Source: Planctomycetaceae bacterium
Lineage (GTDB): Bacteria; Planctomycetota; Planctomycetia; Pirellulales; Lacipirellulaceae
DNA: 64,000 nt
Assembly: GCA_002702655.1 (NCBI GenBank)
Contig: PABB01000005.1
Location: forward strand, 145,196-209,195
Direction of reading: 5' to 3'
Every line of letters starts with the position of its first letter. Position 1 is the first letter of the stretch. The notes under the pieces are model-generated. The model saw nothing but the letters and a program-made list of their open reading frames with translations. It searched no databases and was not told the origin of the DNA. This document shows positions 53,767-61,810 of this stretch, piece after piece. Made by a program: the position numbers and the translations under genes.

Positions 53767-55128
53767 ATGCCCGACATCGCTGCCTTCCGCGGACTTCGCT
53801 ACGACCTGGGACACGTGGGGGCGCTGTCCGACGTGATCGCCCCGCCCTACGACGTGATTGACCCCGCGCTGCAGGACGAGCTGTACAAGAAGCACCCGGC
53901 GAACGTCACGCGTCTGATCCTCAACCGCGACGAGCCCGGCGACGACGACAACAGCAACCGCTACACCAGGGCCGCCAAGTTCCTGAAGCAGTGGCAGCGC
54001 GAGGGCGTGCTATTCGCCGAGGGCGACCCGGCGATCTACGTCTATCACCAGGTGTTCGACGAAGCGGGGCAGACCTTCACGCGGCGCGGCTTCATGGCCC
54101 GTTGCCGGCTGGAAAAGTTCGGCGAGGGCAATATCCATCCCCACGAAGAAACCCACGGCGGCGCCAAGGCCGACCGGTTCAAGCTGTGGAACGCCTGCCG
54201 GGCGAACCTCAGCCAGATCTTCGGGCTGTACCCCGACGAGCACAACGAGGCGCAGGAAATCCTCGAGACGGCGATCATCGGCCAGACGCCCCTGGAGGCG
54301 ACCGACCACCTGGGCGTCGTGCACCGCATCTGGCCGGTGACCGACGTGCAGGTCATCACCAACGCGACCGCGGCCATGGGCGGCCGGCCGGTCTACATCG
54401 CCGACGGGCACCACCGCTACGAGACCGCCCTGAACCTGCGCGACCACATCCAGCAGGAGTGCGAGGCCGCCGGCAAACCGTTCGACGCCGAGCACCCGGC
54501 CAACTTCGTGCAGATGATGTGCGTGTCGATGAGCGACCCCGGCATGCTCGTGCTGCCGACCCACAGGCTGTTTCGCGGCGTGCCGGCAATGACCGCCGAC
54601 CAGCTGGCCGCCAAGCTGGGGGACTGCTTCACCACCGAGCCGGCCGGCGCGGGCCCCGACCGGGCGATCTCGCTGTGGGAGGAGATCGAGACCGAGGGCG
54701 AGCAAGGCACCCTGGGCTTCTACACGGCCGAGGACGACCGCTGGACGCTGGCCCGGCTGACCCCCGCGGGCGCCGAGAAGATGGCCCAGGTGGCCGACGA
54801 TCATTGCCCCGATTGGCAGGGCCTGGGCGTGAGCCTCCTGCACCGGCTGGTGATGGACACGCTGCTGGACCTGCCGAACCTGCCGGCCCCCAAGTACGTG
54901 CGGACCCTCGACGAGGTGCCCACCGGGCTGAAGGAGGGCGACGCCGCCGGCCGCGACCTGACTGGCCAGGAGGGCAGCGGCGGCCGGTTCGAGCTGGGCG
55001 CCCTGGTCATGCCGGCCACCGTCGAGCACATCCAGGCGATCTCCAACGCCGGCGAGCGGATGCCCGCCAAAAGCACGTATTTCTATCCCAAGCTGCTCAG
55101 CGGGTTGGTGATCAATCCGTTGGAATGA
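53767..55128 (+). CDS. DUF1015 family protein
   Basis: A 453-residue cytoplasmic protein. The family opening MPDIAAFRGLRYDLGHVGAL..VIAPPYDVID is unmistakable, with later NVTRLILNRDEP, GNIHPHEETHGGAKADR, YIADGHHRYETALNLRDH and the C-terminal STYFYPKLLSGLVINPLE. Family function is not established, although members are often near glycolytic or D-2-hydroxyacid dehydrogenase genes; none here. The ATG at 53767 lies at the end of a repeat tract without a ribosome-binding site. Confidence 0.88.
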   Translation: MPDIAAFRGLRYDLGHVGALSDVIAPPYDVIDPALQDELYKKHPANVTRLILNRDEPGDDDNSNRYTRAAKFLKQWQREGVLFAEGDPAIYVYHQVFDEAGQTFTRRGFMARCRLEKFGEGNIHPHEETHGGAKADRFKLWNACRANLSQIFGLYPDEHNEAQEILETAIIGQTPLEATDHLGVVHRIWPVTDVQVITNATAAMGGRPVYIADGHHRYETALNLRDHIQQECEAAGKPFDAEHPANFVQMMCVSMSDPGMLVLPTHRLFRGVPAMTADQLAAKLGDCFTTEPAGAGPDRAISLWEEIETEGEQGTLGFYTAEDDRWTLARLTPAGAEKMAQVADDHCPDWQGLGVSLLHRLVMDTLLDLPNLPAPKYVRTLDEVPTGLKEGDAAGRDLTGQEGSGGRFELGALVMPATVEHIQAISNAGERMPAKSTYFYPKLLSGLVINPLE

Positions 55129-55135
55129 ATGCCAA

Positions 55136-55260
55136 GGGGGAAGGCGGAGGGCGGACGGCGGAAGGAGACGGCGGTGAATCGAGCCGCGGCCTCCCTGCCC
55201 GCGGGCCATACCCACGCCGCTTCAATTCCTTCCCCCCTCCCCATTCTGCCTTCCACCTTC
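55136..55260. repeat. GGCGGAAGGCGG inverted-arm element
   Basis: AAGGCGGAGGGCGGACGGCG and GAAGGAGACGGCGG (55141-55174) face CTTCCCCCCTCCCCATTCTG and CCTTCCACCTT (55229-55259), a loose inverted pair about 50 bases apart. Same short unit as GGCGGAAGGCGGA at 10778. Confidence 0.65.
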
Positions 55261-55265
55261 GGTCC

Positions 55266-55279
55266 GTTTCACGTGAAAC
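55266..55279. other. parS site 1
   Basis: GTTTCACGTGAAAC, a perfect 14-base palindrome identical to the core of the ParB-binding parS consensus. It lies about 3 kb before parAB. Confidence 0.9.
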
Positions 55280-55324
55280 GACCGCAGCGTCTGCGGCGTC
55301 TGGGCGGTTTATCGGGGTGTCGCT

Positions 55325-55338
55325 GTTTCACGTGAAAC
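55325..55338. other. parS site 2
   Basis: GTTTCACGTGAAAC, flanked as TGTTTCACGTGAAACG, 59 bases after site 1. Confidence 0.9.
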
Positions 55339-55365
55339 GCGATGACTGCGCAAAACGGGTCGCCT

Positions 55366-55379
55366 GTTTCACGTGGAAC
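55366..55379. other. parS site 3 (one change)
   Basis: GTTTCACGTGGAAC, one base off the consensus in the right half, 41 bases after site 2. Many genomes keep such near-consensus sites. Confidence 0.8.
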
Positions 55380-55400
55380 GACTCGGCCGCTCGCAGAGGT

Positions 55401-55473
55401 GTGCCACGGCTCTATGAGCCGTGCGAAGTGGCGGGCGCCTCTCCCCCGCGCACGGCTCAAAGAGCCGTGGCAC
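55401..55473. repeat. REP-like inverted pair GTGCCACGGCTC
   Basis: GTGCCACGGCTCTATGAGCC (55401-55424 with GTGC) and its inverted partner GCACGGCTCAAAGAGCCGTG with GCAC (55450-55473). Single copies of the same palindrome are at 19418-19444 and 60125-60147. The pair lies between the parS cluster and the first membrane paralogue. Confidence 0.8.
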
Positions 55474-55489
55474 ACAAAGTTGCCTGAGT

Positions 55490-56200
55490 TCAATCCTCTG
55501 CCACTGCCGGTGCCGCGGGCGTGGCGTACTTGCGCGTGACGCCCTCCCATGCGACCAGGGTCGCGGCCAGCGCGGCCAGCGACAATCCCGTCGTCTCGAT
55601 GTTCCGCTCCTCCAGCAGGTCGACCGCCCGCAGGGCGAGCATGGCCACGGCGACCCAGGCGGTCAGCACCATCAGCCACCGCAGCGAGAACTGCCAGGGC
55701 GCCTGAGCGACCGGCGAACCGTGGTGGGCCACCGCCAGCCGGAGCAGCCGCCGGGTCATCAGATGGGCGCCGACTTGGCCGCAGACGATCGTCAACACGG
55801 GGGCGAGTAGGAACCCCAGCGCGTTGGGTCTGTGCGGCGGCAAGACAAACAACGGCAGTGCCGACAGCAGCCCCGCGAGCCCGCCCAGTGCCGGCGCGGC
55901 CAGCCGATGCACCCACGCTCCGGTCAGCGAACGGACGCACAGCGCCACCGGCAGCACAATCACCCCCGCCACCGCGGCGGCAATCAGCCACCCAAACGCG
56001 GCTCCGATGACAAAGAAGGGCAGGCCATACACGGCGCCCGCCATAGCTGTGCCCAGCCAGGCGGCGAACCAGAACGCCGCCGCGGAGGGCGCCTCGACGG
56101 GCGGGGTACGGCGCTCGCGAATCGCCGCCACCTCGGCGTCGATGGCCCGCGAGTAGACCGGCTCGATCTGCGGCGACTCAGCGGACATCGGCGTGCTCAT
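55490..56200 (-). CDS. Membrane protein, paralogue A near parAB
   Basis: A 236-residue protein with seven to eight hydrophobic segments after a 40-residue cytoplasmic leader. The middle carries LPPHRPNALGFLLAPVLTIV and GQVGAHLMTRRLLRLAVAHH; the C-terminal block starts WQFSLRWLMVLTAWVAVAML. It shares layout and several short motifs (GQxGAxx...R..R, QFS...L..LT..VA) with the next two genes, so the three form a tandem family. Function unknown. Its start lies inside the 3' end of paralogue B. Confidence 0.65.
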   Translation of the reverse strand: MSTPMSAESPQIEPVYSRAIDAEVAAIRERRTPPVEAPSAAAFWFAAWLGTAMAGAVYGLPFFVIGAAFGWLIAAAVAGVIVLPVALCVRSLTGAWVHRLAAPALGGLAGLLSALPLFVLPPHRPNALGFLLAPVLTIVCGQVGAHLMTRRLLRLAVAHHGSPVAQAPWQFSLRWLMVLTAWVAVAMLALRAVDLLEERNIETTGLSLAALAATLVAWEGVTRKYATPAAPAVAED

Positions 56201-56999
56201 CGCGCGGATCGCTCACTCCTGACGGCCGGGACCCTCCCGAATTCAACCGTAGCGGCTGCGTCGATCCCACGCAAATTCTCCGCGACCAAGCGTAACGGCC
56301 GGCGTAGAACACGGCCATCGCCACGACCTGCACGCCCAGGCCAGTCGCAACCAGCAGCCAGAACTCGCGCGGCGCGTGCAGCGAGACCGCGGCGCCCAGC
56401 ACGATCGCCACCAGGGTCGTCAGTCGCAGCAGGTGCTGGACGCTGAACTGCCGGCGGTCCCAGCGGGCGTAGGTCTCGCGTTTGTGCCGTTGCCGCGCGA
56501 CGGCGCGATGCACGGCAATCAGCGCCCCGAGTTGCCCGCACGCGACGTAACTCAGAAACAGCACGACCGCCAGCGGTTCGGCCAGGACCTGTCGCGCCTC
56601 GGCCCCGGTGACGACCAGCGTCACCGCCAACGGGCCCCAACCGCCAGGGAGCGACGCGATCCAAGTCGGCAGCAAGAGGACGCCGGCGAGTCGCACGGCG
56701 CCCCACGTAAGTATTGCGATCAAACCAGCGGCCAGTCCGCTGCCGACTGCCGCCATCAAAGTCGTCGCCACCACGGCAATGAAAAAGCGTAGCACGTCTT
56801 CGGCCCAAGAACTCGGCATTCCGTGGTGAGCCACCATGGCTAAGCTCCCTATCACGAACGCTAGGGGCAATGGCACGGCCGTGCCCGCTGCCGACCCTAG
56901 CGCCGCTTCGACGAGCAATTCGGCCGAGACGTCTTTGGCCCGCGCGGAGGAGGAGCGCTTGCGATCCGCGTACTCTGGGTCCGTCAGAAGCTTGTCCAT
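56178..56999 (-). CDS. Membrane protein, paralogue B near parAB
   Basis: A 273-residue protein from ATG 56999 (MDKLLTDPEYADRKRSSSAR, a charged cytoplasmic leader), then membrane segments including LPLAFVIGSLAMVAHHG and VAVVLFLSYVACGQLGALIA, a charged loop (RAVARQRHKRETYARWDRRQ), then FSVQHLLRLTTLVAIVLGAA and two more segments. Same family as A and C by layout and the GQLGxxIAVxRAVxR block. Function unknown. Confidence 0.65.
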   Translation of the reverse strand: MDKLLTDPEYADRKRSSSARAKDVSAELLVEAALGSAAGTAVPLPLAFVIGSLAMVAHHGMPSSWAEDVLRFFIAVVATTLMAAVGSGLAAGLIAILTWGAVRLAGVLLLPTWIASLPGGWGPLAVTLVVTGAEARQVLAEPLAVVLFLSYVACGQLGALIAVHRAVARQRHKRETYARWDRRQFSVQHLLRLTTLVAIVLGAAVSLHAPREFWLLVATGLGVQVVAMAVFYAGRYAWSRRICVGSTQPLRLNSGGSRPSGVSDPRDEHADVR

Positions 57000-57134
57000 A
57001 TGGTCGCCCCCCAGCGGCGCTGCCTCCGAACGGCCGCGGCGATTTTTGCGGGCTGGACCATGACGATCCAGGTAGTAGCATCCGGACGTTGCTGCTGCGT
57101 TTCGCAACAAGGACTTCGTGGCGCCCGCTGCAAG

Positions 57135-57902
57135 TTAAGCTTCGACGCTGGTCAGTGCGGCTTGATCAAAACCGAGTAGCGCTCGCCATCCACAGTAGCC
57201 GGCCGCGGCCAGAAATTGCACGCCGATCGCTGCGGCCAGGATCGCCCACGCCGCGTCTGGCAGATCTAACGCCTGGGTCGCGGCAGCGCACGGGATTGCT
57301 AGGATTGTCAATCGCGTCAGTTGTTTACTGCTGAACCAGCGGGGATTGCGATGGGCGTAGGCGATCTGAGGCGCCTCACGGCGTCGCACGGCCCGGTCCA
57401 CGGCAATCGACGATCCAAGCTGCCCTGCGACGACCATGCCGGCAAGTGCGCTGCCGTAGGCGCCGTCGAGCGTGCCGTTGTTTAGCGACATGAACGCCAG
57501 GCAAGCGGCGAGTACCGCCCCGCCACAACCGCCGCAAAGCGACACGAACCAAACCGGCGGCAGCGACACGCCGCCGATCAGGGTTGCAGCGGATAAGAAG
57601 AACGAGGCCGCGACTCCCGCCAGCAGGGCGCATGCAGCCAAAAATACAACACAGAAAACGCACGACACCAGCCACAAGGCGGCATCGTCCATCAAGTTCT
57701 CGATACGGACAGTTGGCGCAGGTAATGCCGCTGGAAATGGCATGAGGTATGCCGCGGACTGAAACGCCCCGACGCGAACGCTCGCGCCCATAATTGAATC
57801 GAAATAGAGCCCTCCAACCACGTCACGGAGCATCTTCGCCGGTTGTGGACCGGGCAATTCGGTGAACAGCAGGTCGGGCAAAGTTTCGTGCATCGGATGC
57901 AT
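57135..57902 (-). CDS. Membrane protein, paralogue C near parAB
   Basis: A 255-residue protein from ATG 57902 (a second ATG at 57893 and a GTG at 57977 are alternatives). Membrane segments lie around 60-95 (LWLVSCVFCVVFLAACALLA), 100-125 and 140-160, followed by GQLGSSIAVDRAVRRREAPQ and WFSSKQLTRLTILAIPCAAA. First gene of the minus-strand trio. Divergent from parA. Shared motifs with A and B point to two duplications. Function unknown; position beside the segregation genes may be chance. Confidence 0.65.
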   Translation of the reverse strand: MHPMHETLPDLLFTELPGPQPAKMLRDVVGGLYFDSIMGASVRVGAFQSAAYLMPFPAALPAPTVRIENLMDDAALWLVSCVFCVVFLAACALLAGVAASFFLSAATLIGGVSLPPVWFVSLCGGCGGAVLAACLAFMSLNNGTLDGAYGSALAGMVVAGQLGSSIAVDRAVRRREAPQIAYAHRNPRWFSSKQLTRLTILAIPCAAATQALDLPDAAWAILAAAIGVQFLAAAGYCGWRALLGFDQAALTSVEA

Positions 57903-58151
57903 TGGTGACGATGCGAATGTCCGTTGGCAGCGGGCCGGGCAGTCAGTGGCTTGCGGCACAGACCGCGATTCATCCACTGGCGGCCAATTGCAAGTAGGCG
58001 AAAACGGGCCACGCTCGATGCTATCATCCTAACCGACCGGCCGGCCCGCGGGGCAACTGGCGTTGGGCTGTGGCGGGGGGAATCGTACAATCCGCCGCCC
58101 GCGTGCTGGCGCCTGGGAGCGATTCGGTGCGGGCGGAGCCGTGCGGTATGA

Positions 58152-58239
58152 GGATGGACTGGCGTCCATCGCTAACATCTCGCGGCGCTGGGCCTGCGTT
58201 CTGGCCTCTGACTTCCGACCTCTCACCTCTTCCTATCCC
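58152..58239 (+). repeat. Shared upstream block of parA
   Basis: GGATGGACTGGCGTCCATCG and CTAACA (58152-58177) are 24/26 identical to 53685-53710. The following GACTTCCGACCTCTCACCTC and TTCCTATCCC (58210-58239) lead directly into the parA ATG. A purine-rich ribosome-binding site is absent. Confidence 0.85.
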
Positions 58240-58986
58240 ATGCCCCGCGTTGTCTGCGTTGCCAATCAGAAGGGCGGGGTCGGCAAAACGACCACGTCGC
58301 TTAATCTGGCCTGCGCGGTCGCCAAGGCTGGCCGCAAGACGCTGTTGGTCGATCTCGACCCGCAGTGCAACGCGACCACGGGCCTGGGCGTACAGCCCAC
58401 GCCGCGGCATGCGCTGATCGAGTCGAAGCCGCTGCGCGAGTCGTTCGTCGAGACGTATCAAACGAATCTGTCGCTGCTGCCCGGGGCGCGCAGCTTTGAG
58501 GACGTCGACGCGCTGGCCAACTCCAGCGACACCCGCAGCTTGATGCTAGCCACGCACCTGGCGGGCAGTCTGGGCTCGTTCGACGTGGTGCTGATCGACT
58601 GCCCGCCGTCGCTGGGCGCGCTGACCCGCACCGCGCTGGCCAGTGCTAGCGAGGTGCTGATGCCGATCCAGTGCGAGTATTTCGCCATGGAGGGGCTGAC
58701 CCAAATGATTGAGGTAATCCGACAGGTGATCGGCGGGGCGAATAGCCGATTAGAGTTCGGGGGAATTCTTCTCACGATGCACGACGCGGCGCTGGAACTC
58801 ACCGCCGAAGTCGATCGCGACGTGCGGGATTTCTTTGGGGAAATCGTCTATCAAACCGTGATTCCACGGGACGTGGCCGTCAGCGAAGCGCCGAGTCACG
58901 GGCGCTCGGTGATCGATTACGCACCTCGCAGCCGGGGCGCGCGGGCCTACGTGGAATTGTGCCAGGAGGTGCTGCAGCGTGTCTAA
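58240..58986 (+). CDS. parA: Chromosome partitioning ATPase ParA/Soj
   Basis: A 248-residue deviant Walker ATPase that binds DNA with ATP and moves ParB-parS complexes. Motifs: VANQKGGVGKTTTSLNLACA (Walker A with signature Lys), LLVDLDPQCNATTGLG (A'), VVLIDCPPSLGALTR (Walker B), PIQCEYFAMEGL and the C-terminal RDVAVSEAPSHGRSVIDYAP. The short N terminus is that of chromosomal Soj, not plasmid ParA with a helix-turn-helix. The parB start overlaps the last codons. Confidence 0.96.
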   Translation: MPRVVCVANQKGGVGKTTTSLNLACAVAKAGRKTLLVDLDPQCNATTGLGVQPTPRHALIESKPLRESFVETYQTNLSLLPGARSFEDVDALANSSDTRSLMLATHLAGSLGSFDVVLIDCPPSLGALTRTALASASEVLMPIQCEYFAMEGLTQMIEVIRQVIGGANSRLEFGGILLTMHDAALELTAEVDRDVRDFFGEIVYQTVIPRDVAVSEAPSHGRSVIDYAPRSRGARAYVELCQEVLQRV

Positions 58987-59986
58987 TCAACGACGTTTGG
59001 GACGCGGATTGGAAGCTTTGTTGGGCCGCTCGCTGGATCAGCCGACACCCGCCGACGGGGCAGGGCAGGGCGACGCCGCGGCGGCGGCTCCCATTCCGCC
59101 CAGCTACTCAGTGGACCCCGGCGACGACGTGACCCGCAGCGACGACGGGCAGCAGTGGCTGGCGATTGGCGCCATCGATCGCAATCCCTATCAGCCGCGC
59201 ACCGAATTCGACGAAGGCGAAATCGCCGACCTGTGTGACAGCATTCGCGTGCATGGGTTCTTGCAGCCGTTGGTCGTGCGCAAGCACGGCGACCGCTATC
59301 AGTTGATCGCCGGCGAGCGCCGACTGCGCGCCGCCCAAATGGCCAGCTGGGAACGCGTGCCGGTGCAAGTGCGCGACGCGACCGACCGGGTCATGGCCGA
59401 GTTGGCCATCGTCGAGAACATTCAACGCAAAGACCTCAACGCGATTGAAAAAGCCACGTCGTTCCATCGCTACATGCAGGAATACGACTGCACGCAGGAA
59501 GAGCTGGCGGCGCGGGTGAATGTGGACCGTTCGACCGTGGCCAACCTGGTGCGGTTGCTGGAGTTGCCCGCCGACGTGAAGACCATGGTGGGCGACGGCT
59601 CGATCAGCGCCGGCCACGCCCGGGCGCTGTTGCCGTTGGGCGACGAGGCCGAGCAGCTGAGCTTCGCAAGGCAGATCGCCAAGGAATCGTGGTCGGTACG
59701 GGCGACCGAATCGGCCGTGAAGGAGCGAATTCGCAACCTGGACGGCGGCCTGTCGATCGTCGATGCCGAGGGGAACAGTCGCCCCTCGCCGCTGCAACCG
59801 GGGCAGCACTTGCGCGACCTGGAAGAGAAGCTGCGGCTGGCCCTGGGCACGAAAGTCGACCTGAAGCAGTCGGCCAAGGGCAAGGGACGGATCACGATCC
59901 ACTTTGCCAGCCACGAGGAATTCGAGCGCCTGCAGGGCGTGCTCACCAGCGGCGGCGGCCAGACGGAATCCACCGAAGTCGCCTGA
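58979..59986 (+). CDS. parB: Chromosome partitioning protein ParB/Spo0J
   Basis: A 335-residue CTP-dependent DNA clamp that loads at parS. The N terminus RRLGRGLEALLG is typical and supplies the ParA-stimulating peptide. The CTP-binding ParB/Srx domain has IDRNPYQPRTEFDEGEIADL, LQPLVVRKHGDRYQLIAGER (C-motif GERRLRA) and ENIQRKDLNAIEKA. The helix-turn-helix is EELAARVNVDRSTVANLVRL with LPLGDEAEQ, and the C-terminal dimerisation segment follows a linker. Start GTG at 58979, eight bases before the parA stop ends. Confidence 0.96.
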   Translation: MSNQRRLGRGLEALLGRSLDQPTPADGAGQGDAAAAAPIPPSYSVDPGDDVTRSDDGQQWLAIGAIDRNPYQPRTEFDEGEIADLCDSIRVHGFLQPLVVRKHGDRYQLIAGERRLRAAQMASWERVPVQVRDATDRVMAELAIVENIQRKDLNAIEKATSFHRYMQEYDCTQEELAARVNVDRSTVANLVRLLELPADVKTMVGDGSISAGHARALLPLGDEAEQLSFARQIAKESWSVRATESAVKERIRNLDGGLSIVDAEGNSRPSPLQPGQHLRDLEEKLRLALGTKVDLKQSAKGKGRITIHFASHEEFERLQGVLTSGGGQTESTEVA

Positions 59987-60010
59987 GCGAGCGCCACTGA
60001 GTTGGGCGAA

Positions 60011-60147
60011 TAGCCGGCGGCACACCTGCCGCCGGGACCGCCGGCCGCGGGGCGTTGGCGGCGCACTCCCGGCGGCAAGAGTGCCGCCGGCTAACGGGAG
60101 TCTGGCAAGCTTGCCGCAGACGGACACGGCTCACAGAGCCGTGGCAC
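60011..60147. repeat. CCGGCGGCA palindromes and REP-like element before tRNA-Pro
   Basis: TAGCCGGCGGCACACCTGCC and GCCGGGAC (60011-60038) face CTCCCGGCGGCAAGAGTGCC and GCCGGCTA (60066-60093), an inverted pair of self-complementary units. CACGGCTCACAGAGCCGTG with GCAC follows at 60125-60147. A GCTGACAGCCGAGAGCTGAC tract lies at 60216-60245. All sit between parB and the tRNA. Confidence 0.75.
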
Positions 60148-60264
60148 ACGGCCGGTGCGCCCAGCCGATTGCCGCGAACCGCGCGGGCGTCTACCATGTC
60201 TCTCACACGGCGTGGCTGACAGCCGAGAGCTGACAGCCAGCAGCCCGCGGCCCACGGCCGCGTT

Positions 60265-60339
60265 CGGGGCGTGGCGCAGCCTGGCTAGCGCGACTGCTTT
60301 GGGAGCAGTAGGTCGCAGGTTCGAATCCTGTCGCCCCGA
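60265..60339 (+). tRNA. tRNA-Pro (UGG)
   Basis: A 75-base cloverleaf: acceptor CGGGGCG pairs with CGCCCCG, discriminator A; anticodon stem ACTGC/GCAGT around TTTGGGA gives anticodon TGG; T arm GCAGGTTCGAATCCTGT. CCA is not encoded. Its 3' end is the probable attachment site of the integrative element that follows. Confidence 0.95.
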
Positions 60340-60465
60340 CTTGTTTTAAGTCCCGCCGAATCAAGCGTTTAGGTTACCTGCCGGCGGTCGGCAGTGCGGC
60401 GTTTCCCAAGGGGATAAAACGGTACATACCGTTTTATTCTCCCAACAGCATGGGAGACCTGCATC
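60340..60465 (+). promoter_or_regulatory. Attachment junction and integrase control region
   Basis: Between the tRNA and the integrase gene lie a perfect 22-base palindrome, TAAAACGGTA..TACCGTTTTA (60415-60436), and a hairpin CTCCCA..TGGGAG (60439-60456). The second overlaps GGGAG, the probable ribosome-binding site nine bases before the integrase ATG. Operator and translational control roles are inferred. Confidence 0.55.
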
Positions 60466-61695
60466 ATGCCGCGAAGTTCTGGGCATTCTGTCCCCAAGTA
60501 CCGCAAGCACCGGGCTAGCGGTCAGGCCGTCGTCACCATCAACGGTCACGATCACTACCTTGGCCCGCATGGCACCAAGGCCAGCCGCGTCGAGTATGAC
60601 CGGCTGATTACCGAGTGGCTCGCGTCCGGGCGCTCGGCGAGCTACGGCACGCCTGCCGCAGTCGTTACGGTAGTCGAATTGGCCAACGATTACCTGAAGT
60701 ACGCCAAGCGACAATACGGCGACGCCTTCAACAGCGAGTGGCGGCGGTTCAAGATAATCCTCCGCCCGCTAGTCGACCTGTACGGCCGCACCGCGGCGGC
60801 GGACTTCGGAGTCCTGCAACTCAAGTCTCTGCGGGAGAAGTTCATCGATACTGGCCGGAGCCGGAGCACGATCAACCAAGACGTGCGGCGGGTTGTGCGT
60901 TTTTTTCGCTGGGCTGCGGCAGAGGGACGAATCCCGCCAAGCGTGCCGCTGGCGCTGTCGATGGTCCCCGGACTTCGTAAAGGCAAGACGGACGCCCCAG
61001 AGGCGCCCCCGGTCCTGCCCGTGGACGACGCCACCGTGGACGCCACCCTGCCGCACCTGCCGGAGGTGGTTGCCGATATGGTTCGCTTCCAACGGGCGAC
61101 CGGCTGCCGGCCTGCCGAAGTCTGCAACCTGCGACCGTGCGACGTGGACACCAGCGGCGAGGTCTGGCTTTACTGTCCCGCCTCGCACAAGACCGCCCAC
61201 CGGGGTAAAGATCGCACCATCTTCATCGGCCCCAAAGGGCAAGCCGTCCTGTTGAAGTATCTAGCCCGCGACAGCAAAGCGCATTGTTTCCAGCCGCGGG
61301 ACAGCGAGGCGAAACGCCGGGCTGCCCAGCACGCGGCCCGCAAGACGCCGCTGTCCTGCGGCAACCGCCCTGGCACCAACCGCAGCCGCAAGCCCCGCCG
61401 TCCGGCTGGCTCCAGTTATGACGTGCAAAGCTACGGCGCCGCGGTTCGGTACGCATGCGCAAAAGCGTTCCCCCATCCTGATCCGCATGCCAGTGACGAA
61501 GCCGTGAAGGCTTGGCGAAAATCGCATTGCTGGTCTCCCAACCGACTACGGCACGCAGCCGCAACGGAGATTCGCCGCGAGTTCGGACTTGAGGCGGCGC
61601 AGGTGGTTCTCGGTCACGCCAAAGCCGACGTGACGCAGGTGTACGCCGAGCGGGACTTGGCCAAGGGGTACGAAGTGGCGAAGCGAATCGGTTAG
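60466..61695 (+). CDS. Tyrosine-type site-specific integrase
   Basis: A 409-residue recombinase. A planctomycete-type N-terminal arm-binding part (YRKHRASGQAVVTINGHDHY) is followed by a core-binding SAM-like domain (about 70-145) and the catalytic domain: RATGCRPAEVCNLRPCDVD (first Arg), CFQP.., NRLRHAAATEIRREFGLEAA (HxxR: RLRH), VVLGHAKADVTQVYAERD (His/Trp position and Tyr nucleophile). It is oriented away from the tRNA and starts 126 bases after it. It presumably integrated the downstream genes at the tRNA 3' end. Confidence 0.92.
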   Translation: MPRSSGHSVPKYRKHRASGQAVVTINGHDHYLGPHGTKASRVEYDRLITEWLASGRSASYGTPAAVVTVVELANDYLKYAKRQYGDAFNSEWRRFKIILRPLVDLYGRTAAADFGVLQLKSLREKFIDTGRSRSTINQDVRRVVRFFRWAAAEGRIPPSVPLALSMVPGLRKGKTDAPEAPPVLPVDDATVDATLPHLPEVVADMVRFQRATGCRPAEVCNLRPCDVDTSGEVWLYCPASHKTAHRGKDRTIFIGPKGQAVLLKYLARDSKAHCFQPRDSEAKRRAAQHAARKTPLSCGNRPGTNRSRKPRRPAGSSYDVQSYGAAVRYACAKAFPHPDPHASDEAVKAWRKSHCWSPNRLRHAAATEIRREFGLEAAQVVLGHAKADVTQVYAERDLAKGYEVAKRIG

Positions 61696-61810
61696 AATTC
61701 TGGCATTGCCGAGTTTGCGGAGTAATTACCCGCACAGACCCGCCGGCGTTCGTGGTCGCACCTAGCCACGGCGCCGGCGAGTCGGCTCGGCTCAACAACT
61801 AGGTGCATCA

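Noticed and set aside
55266-55379. CRISPR-like array from the three GTTTCACGTG sites
   Set aside because: Only 14 bases repeat, with unequal spacing of 59 and 41 and perfect parS identity.
34368-60339. The two tRNA-Pro genes as attL and attR of one large island
   Set aside because: They differ in anticodon, acceptor and orientation. The shared GCAGGTTCGAATCCTGT is the normal T arm. The genes between are ordinary chromosomal ones.
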